Shown in pieces: positions 58,262 to 64,000 of a stretch of DNA of 64,000 nt. A program made the translations under genes and the position numbers. Source of the stretch: Microthyrium microscopicum (lineage: Eukaryota > Ascomycota > Dothideomycetes > Microthyriales > Microthyriaceae); the NCBI GenBank assembly GCA_010405405.1, contig MU004232.1, positions 2,127,481-2,191,480 of the forward strand, in the 5' to 3' direction. Position 1 is the stretch's first letter. Each line of letters starts with the position of its first letter. Under the pieces are notes generated by a model. The model was not told where the DNA came from and did not search any database. It saw only the letters and a program-made list of their open reading frames with translations.

Positions 58262-61200
58262 ATGGCCAATCCATTCGTTCCAAAGCCCAATGAACCTGAT
58301 CCTATGGACACTGATCCCAAGACTGTAAAGACTGAAGAGGAAATCAACCACGAGGTCTGGAAAAGTCTGCAAGAGGAATTCGATCGCGAAGAGGCAGAGC
58401 TACTACAAGCAAAATATTCCGCCGAAGAAAGAGAAGCCGCCGAAATCCTTGACGACCTCAAGTCTTCTCCTCCAAGCGATGCGTCTTCAACAGCGGCTGG
58501 AGATTTTCAGTCTCAGCCTTCCTCTGTTTCTCTGCCTCCTCTGCTTCCTAAACCTCCAGCTCCAGAGGCTTTCGTCCCATCAGGACAATCTACTTCGGGA
58601 CCTGCAGGTATAGTTCCTAGAGCTTCAGAGGATCAGAAATCGAGACTGTTAAGGATATTGAATGGTGGGCCCTCGACTGCTGGATCTTCAGCTACTGGCC
58701 CTTCAGTTACTGGACCTTCAGCTGCTGGACTTTTAGCTGGTGAACCAAAGCCAATTGAGTCAAAGCCCACTGAATCAAAGCCCACTGAGCCAAAGCCTAC
58801 TGAACCAAAGCCAACTGAGTCAAAGCCTACTGAACCAAAGCCTACTGAGCCTCCAACACCTGGACCTTCAATATTAAGACCAAAGCCTCTACCGAAGCCT
58901 TTGCCAGCTCTCTCACCCCTTGAAGTCGAAGTTTCACTAGCTCCTGAAAAAATTCTTGAGCCATCGCCAGTTCAGATTTGGCTTCGTGGAAATGAAGCTC
59001 ATAACCGATTGAATGAACCTCAAAATGAACCTCAAAAGAAGGCTCGAACTCGACCGCTTCGATCACTTCGTCCTGCCACTCTCATAGAAACCCAGGGTAT
59101 AAAGCCTACTGGTGTCGGCTGCGATCTGGACGATCCAAAGAGAAGCATCAACGACTACTTGGACAAGGATGCACTCGACGATGCCCCCCAGCCATTCCGC
59201 TTCCAAGCCGAAGAATCATATTTCTCAATCACACGTGGTACTTGTGCTCCAGAACCATTGCTCAAGGTCAGAGCGAATAAGGAGAAAGGTAGTAAAAAGC
59301 GGGTCATCTATGACTCGCCAGAAGAAACCGACCAAGTAGATAATTCTGGACAAGCAGGCAGTTCTGAACAAGCAGACAGTTCCGAACAAGAAGATAGCTC
59401 TAAGGAGCATGGTACCTCTCGCAATACTGAAGCAGTCGCAGCCCAAATGAAGGCCGACGAGCAGATGGCACGATATCTGCAGGCTGAAGAAGAGATGGAA
59501 GCCGAAGAAGAAGAGAAAGCTAGAGACGAAAGGAGTGTACCTGTCAGCGCAATAGCTATATCCCAGGAGGAGTCGAGTTCTAACCATCGCTCGCGATCTT
59601 CATCGCCAGTGAACGAAAGGGGACAGCCGATATGTTCTAGTCCAATAACGGAGTAAGTTTTAACTCTGTTCACATTACAGCGCGGGGGTGGAAGGGCTCA
59701 AATCGTGCCGATCCTTTGACTTCACGATCGAACATAACATGAGCCTTGATCACCCCAATTATTCTTGCGGCACGAGAACATTACCGTTATATTCACTGAC
59801 CATTGTTAGCTCACAATCAAGCCGTCATGCCTGGAAAGCCCGAAGCGCAATCAAAGTCGGTCTACCCCCTGGGTGTCATCCAGAGCTTGCGTCATCTCTG
59901 TTGGACCTTATGTACGCACAAGATGAGAAACAGAATAGTGAAATGGCGCAAGAGTTGCAAGCAGAGCTGGAAGACCATGAGCGACTACTTGAACAGCCCG
60001 AAAACCTTCGTGGCAACCACGTCAAAACTCAAGTGGGCACCGCAGAGCTTGGAAAACAATTTTGTTCAATTCTGGCAACGAAAGATTGCCACGCTCTCCT
60101 TGCCCATACTGCAGACTATCTCAACGGCTTGGATGATGCTGAAAGTCTTCATGTTTTACATGTCGAGTAAGTTCCGCACTTGAAGTAATTTGTTTCTTTA
60201 GTACTAACAGCCCCGAGCGAATGCGCTGAGGTATTCGTCCTCCTCACAGGTCTTTGGCTGCGACATAAGTACCAGATGGTGCAGAAATGTCTAGTCGTCG
60301 TGAGCATGGCCGCAGACGACGACTCAGGCCATGAAAGAGAAAGCGAGCTAGTCAATCATTTCCGGAGTTTGTTTGACGTCGAGACCGCAGTCGGTGATAT
60401 GGTAAGCCTTCTATACAGCAACATTTCCATCGGCCTTTCGATTGCTGGATACTGTCTTTTGACTACGTACCTTGCCTTGGTGGGCTCTGTCTCCAATAGT
60501 CAACGCGCCTTATGTCCCTATAAACTCACCATACAATACCAAGCAATCTAGGCTAACAGTGGCTAGACCTTACACAGCAATTCTTCCCTCACCATGCATC
60601 TATTGATAGTCCGCCCCTCGGGTCCTGAGGATGATTGGCCTGGACTTCCTCGAGAAAAGCCGACTGTAAACAGAAGCTCTGGTTCCTGCGCCGCTAGTTC
60701 CTCGTCTTCACAAGACAATCGGGAGTCGCGAATCAATTCCCTGCCCCATACAAGCGAAAATAAGCCACCCTACCGTCCGCAATTCAGTAACAATCGTAAG
60801 GACGTTAGCAGATTGATATGTGTGCTCACGTATCTCTGCGGCTCCAACAAACTTGGTGGCCCTAGCTCAATCATATGGCATGAGCTTGGAATCCTAAGGG
60901 TCCTTTTCGGCCTTCTGCAAGCTCAGGTGGTTGGAGATTCGCAACTCATTTGGAAATCGCTTATTCTTCAAAACCAGTTCAATCTAACCAGGGACACCAT
61001 CATCAACAACACGTCTCGCCATCGGTTTCACGACGAAACTTTGGAATGGTTCTTGCGAATAATCCGATACTTGTCCATTGCTACATTCATCACAGACACT
61101 TCTACCGTGGCCGAACCTACCGCATTCGTCAGCCTCCCACTACTTCCAGAAGTCTTGTTTTCTCAAGCACCAACACTGTATTTGAGCCAGGCTCTCAATT

Positions 61201-64000
61201 GCATAAACCATCATACATTACAAATGATCAATGAGTATCGAGAGAGTATGCAAGGCCCTCGGTTAGCACCTTCTGACTGGCAACGATTGTACAACACCCT
61301 CAAGCTCATTCGGTTCAATGCTCAATATCCGTTAGGACAGCGCATAGATCACATACTGTCACTGTATTTTGTTGGTCAACCACTTGCCTGCCCAAATCTA
61401 GGGGTCAAATTTCGGACCGATCTCCCAGCAACCAAAGATATCTTAGAAGTCTACGAGAATCCGGCCTTCGCTAAATCTAGACGCCCGGGAAAATTCCACG
61501 TGGATTCAAGCCAAGACAACGAGATGGACGTTGATACACCTATAGTGCGTGAGAAAATGAACCAAAAATTGACTGCACACCGAAGGAAAGACTCCATAAT
61601 GAACAGCGAGGCTGAGGACGAAGGGTAAAGTTCTAATTCCGACTCTACTCTCACCCATTTCATGGTCCAGCATTGAACTTAGCATCTCGTGATGGATTTG
61701 CAGAACTTGGTGCCTGCTAGCATTTTGCAGCTACCACGAAGTCTAGTAGTTTTCGATTGCGAAAAGCTACCATGCTATCTTCACCACACGAGGGCTTCTA
61801 TACCATGAAGAATTCCTCCATAAGCTTCCAGTGTGCTAAATATCTTCAGGCCAGAATCGAAAGCAAACCTAGTGTCATCTCATCCAAGAGGTACGCTGAA
61901 AGTCATCAACCCGGATATTGGTTATGATGACTCCCCGACGACAAACAATGAAGTACCAGCACCGCCAAAAGTACGCAAATGCAAAAAGAAGGCCGCCGTC
62001 AGAGAGGCAGAGCATGACAGTCCAGTCCCTCCGAAGAAGTCGTAGAACGAGAGGGCAGCTGCCGATACTAACTCCGAGGACAGAAAGGCATACAATGACC
62101 CTTACAGGGCTTCATACTACTTTCATTCATTTCCAGTTCGGTTGCCAGCGTTTGTCGAGCCAGACAAAACGCTTCGAAACACACAAGTCGATATTGGAAG
62201 CAAGATTTTCGTGCTATTGCCTCAAGCAATTCCGCTTCAAGATGTGGAACCACAGCTTCGTGACTATCACCGTCTATTGGAAGATGTCATCATGCATGCG
62301 CCTGGAGAGCAGATAACCATTGCAGAGACAGGCGAAGAAATTTTCACGACCTGGAGACAATATGCTGAACAATGTATCAGCCTGCTGGTGGAGAGCCTTC
62401 AGTTCGAAAATGGTGTCAGAGCACCGCTTGGGTGTCGCGACTTGGTGGAACAAACTATAGCTATCTATGCTGCTGGATCTTTTACACGTTTTGTGGACTC
62501 CTTTGAGAAGAAGAAGCCTCCAATATCTTCGGCGCCCTCAACTCGGGACCCTCCCATACCACCCTCGACCGAGCCTGATGATTCGGTGACGATCGAACCT
62601 CAATCCTCAGCCTCTGGTAAGTTAACTTTTACATAACTAGATGCATCAATACCTTCTTTCAATGTAGCAATTTGGTGCCCTGATGGGGCTTGGCAATTGC
62701 TAAGGTATCTGATGGCTACTAAACTCTTACATAACCCAAAAGACCCCTTGTTGTGCCTTCTAACTAACTACCATCAGACGAGGACTCAACTCTAGCTGAA
62801 AAGGAGCAGTACAGCGTCGTCTCTGATCCAATGCAACCCAAGCCGGACCCAGCGTCTATCTCAAAGGCGGACCTACGTCCAAATACACAAGCATCAATGG
62901 CGGATTCTACTTCGGCTCAAAAACAGCAATCCGGTTCTTTCCTTAAGCTAACCCAACCAGCTCCACATCCACCACCTCCTTGTCAAAAGAGTCAAGAGAA
63001 GCAGCGGCATAGTCCATTCCTCGAGCTAACCCAGCCACTTTCATATCCACGACCTTATCGACCTCCTAAGCCTCCAAGTGAGCGAGCGCTGGGTGAAACA
63101 TCTAGTTCGGCGCCAAAGCAACAACATGATGCGGAAGGCCTCGATGAAGGAGCGATGAGCGCTGCCTTGTCGTCCTGCGATCAGTCTTCCGAGCCAACCG
63201 CATACCCAGCGTCTTCTTATCAATCGTACGAGCCTCCAAGTGAGCAAGCGTCGGGGGAGACCTCGTATTCGGTGCCAAAGCAGCAACACAATGACCAAGT
63301 GCTTGATAAAGGAGCGATAAGCGCTGCTACGTCATCTTGCGATCAGGATTCTCAGCCAATCACATACCTAGCGTCTTCTTGTCAAACTTACAACAATCCA
63401 AGTGAGCGGGCGTCGGAGGCGACATCAGCTTCGGCACCAAAGCAGCAACAAGATGGGCAAGGCGTTGATAAAGGAGCGATAAGCGCTACCCATACGTCCT
63501 ATGATCAGGCTGCCCAGACTCTAGACGAACGTGCTCTTCGGGACACGATACAGCAGAACCAGCGAGATATCTGTGAAGAGCTCGGTTTCATTTCGAATGA
63601 TCTACCCTTGTTGAACTTTCCTCTCCTCAAGCAACAGGCACAGACTAGTATTCAGCCAGCTTCAAACGTTCCCATTTCGCCAGATGAACCAAAAAATGTC
63701 CATAAGCACCCCAAGAAACGCGAAGCACAAGACCTTGATGTCCTTGGGGATGAAAGTAGAAGGGATCCAAAGCCTAAAAAACGACGGAACAAAGAGTTCA
63801 CACCAGTCGCACACGCCCTCAAACTCTTAGCAAATGATCACGAATGGAATCAGGCCAAGCGCGACATGAAGAAAATTCCATTGCTTCGCGATGACAAAAC
63901 TCTACTAAAGCCCTTGGAACAAGGACCTTCCCACCCTTCAGCTAATCGACTTACTCCAACAGAGTCCGCACTGAATCTAGAGCGCTTGCTCGGAGCGAAA
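58262..64000 (+). CDS. very large low-complexity protein, unrecognised, truncated by the window edge
   Basis: Proposed exons: 58262-59652, about 59810-60166, 60218-60401, 60567-61624, 61850-62616 (with a possible further 75-nt intron at 61971-62045) and 62778 to beyond the window. Together they give over 1,600 residues. The N-terminus MANPFVPKPNEPDPMDTD is acidic. Then come a coiled-coil segment (EEFDREEAELL), Pro/Ser-rich sequence, an E(P/S)KPT repeat and an Arg-rich linker. An acidic segment follows (DEQMARYLQAEEEMEAEEEEK), like ubiquitin-interacting or RING-associated linkers. A second half-motif AQDEKQNSEMAQELQAELE follows exon 2. The part in exons 3-4 (LLTGLWLRHKYQMVQK, RLICVLTYLCGSNK, WFLRIIRYLSIATF) looks globular and helical. 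The last exon carries three 54-residue repeats and a basic stretch. No domain is recognised. It could be two or three genes, but frames join across GT-AG introns. These introns (157-225 nt) are longer than elsewhere in the window. Confidence 0.55.
58742..58846 (+). repeat. 15-bp coding repeat, seven copies, unit E(P/S)KP(T/I)
   Basis: Seven contiguous 15-bp units encode EPKPI, ESKPT, ESKPT, EPKPT, EPKPT, ESKPT and EPKPT at about residues 161-195 of the large right-edge protein. Units differ by synonymous and Pro/Ser changes. Confidence 0.85.
63071..63517 (+). repeat. 162-bp coding tandem repeat, about 2.8 copies
   Basis: Units start at 63071, 63233 and 63395, exactly 162 bp apart. Each encodes 54 residues opening with (P/N)PSE(R/Q)A, then (S/A)(A/V)PKQQ, then (D)(E/K)GA(M/I)SA and CDQ or YDQ. 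The third copy is partial and ends near 63517. It is in frame in the large right-edge protein. Confidence 0.85.

Overview
The window looks like a stretch of nuclear chromosome from a filamentous ascomycete (Pezizomycotina; a Leotiomycetes-like fungus would fit, but the class cannot be fixed from sequence alone). Most genes have short GT-AG introns of about 45 to 60 bp. The gene content is typically fungal: homoaconitase of the alpha-aminoadipate lysine pathway, a Cho2-type methyltransferase, a SepA/Bni1-type formin, a Zn2Cys6 regulator, a GH15 glucoamylase, and fungal-only families such as DUF2011 and a DUF7704-like protein. I find 29 protein-coding genes or gene models, two Pol III tRNA loci and two coding tandem repeats. 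No transposon, virus-like element or CRISPR array is recognisable.

Left part (1-10.2 kb). After a tRNA-like locus with a T-run terminator come three consecutive plus-strand genes for secreted proteins: a small cysteine-containing protein that may have a KP4-like fold, a histidine-phosphatase-superfamily protein and an S10 serine carboxypeptidase. Then follow the NEDD8-E1 subunit Ula1/APP-BP1, a NECAP-type endocytic protein and a 62-residue membrane peptide.

10-25 kb. A gene-poor stretch holds a tRNA-Ser(AGA). Next come a Zn2Cys6 regulator, eIF2B alpha (GCN3), a coiled-coil membrane protein, a GILT thiol reductase, a thioredoxin-fold protein with both catalytic cysteines replaced, a short-chain dehydrogenase, a proline-rich small protein, a PflX-like radical SAM protein and a coiled-coil protein of unknown role.

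25-46 kb is mostly metabolic and cellular core. It holds CHO2 (with a 20-codon upstream ORF just before its start), another SDR, LYS4, a seven-TM protein with a long disordered tail, NAD formate dehydrogenase, a small single-TM protein whose first exon is 24 nt, and a complete 1,755-residue formin (GBD, FH3, FH1, FH2, DAD).

46-64 kb holds an F-box protein, an HsbA-like secreted protein, a DUF7704-like membrane protein, the MYST acetyltransferase ESA1, a glucoamylase without a starch-binding domain and a DUF2011 protein. It ends with a very large unrecognised gene that runs off the right edge. That gene is low-complexity, carries two coding tandem repeats and has introns three to four times longer than its neighbours', and it is the most unusual object here. 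Genes appear independently transcribed. The only arrangement suggestive of shared control is divergent pairs such as GILT/thioredoxin-like. All exon boundaries were read by eye from GT-AG signals and frame continuity.
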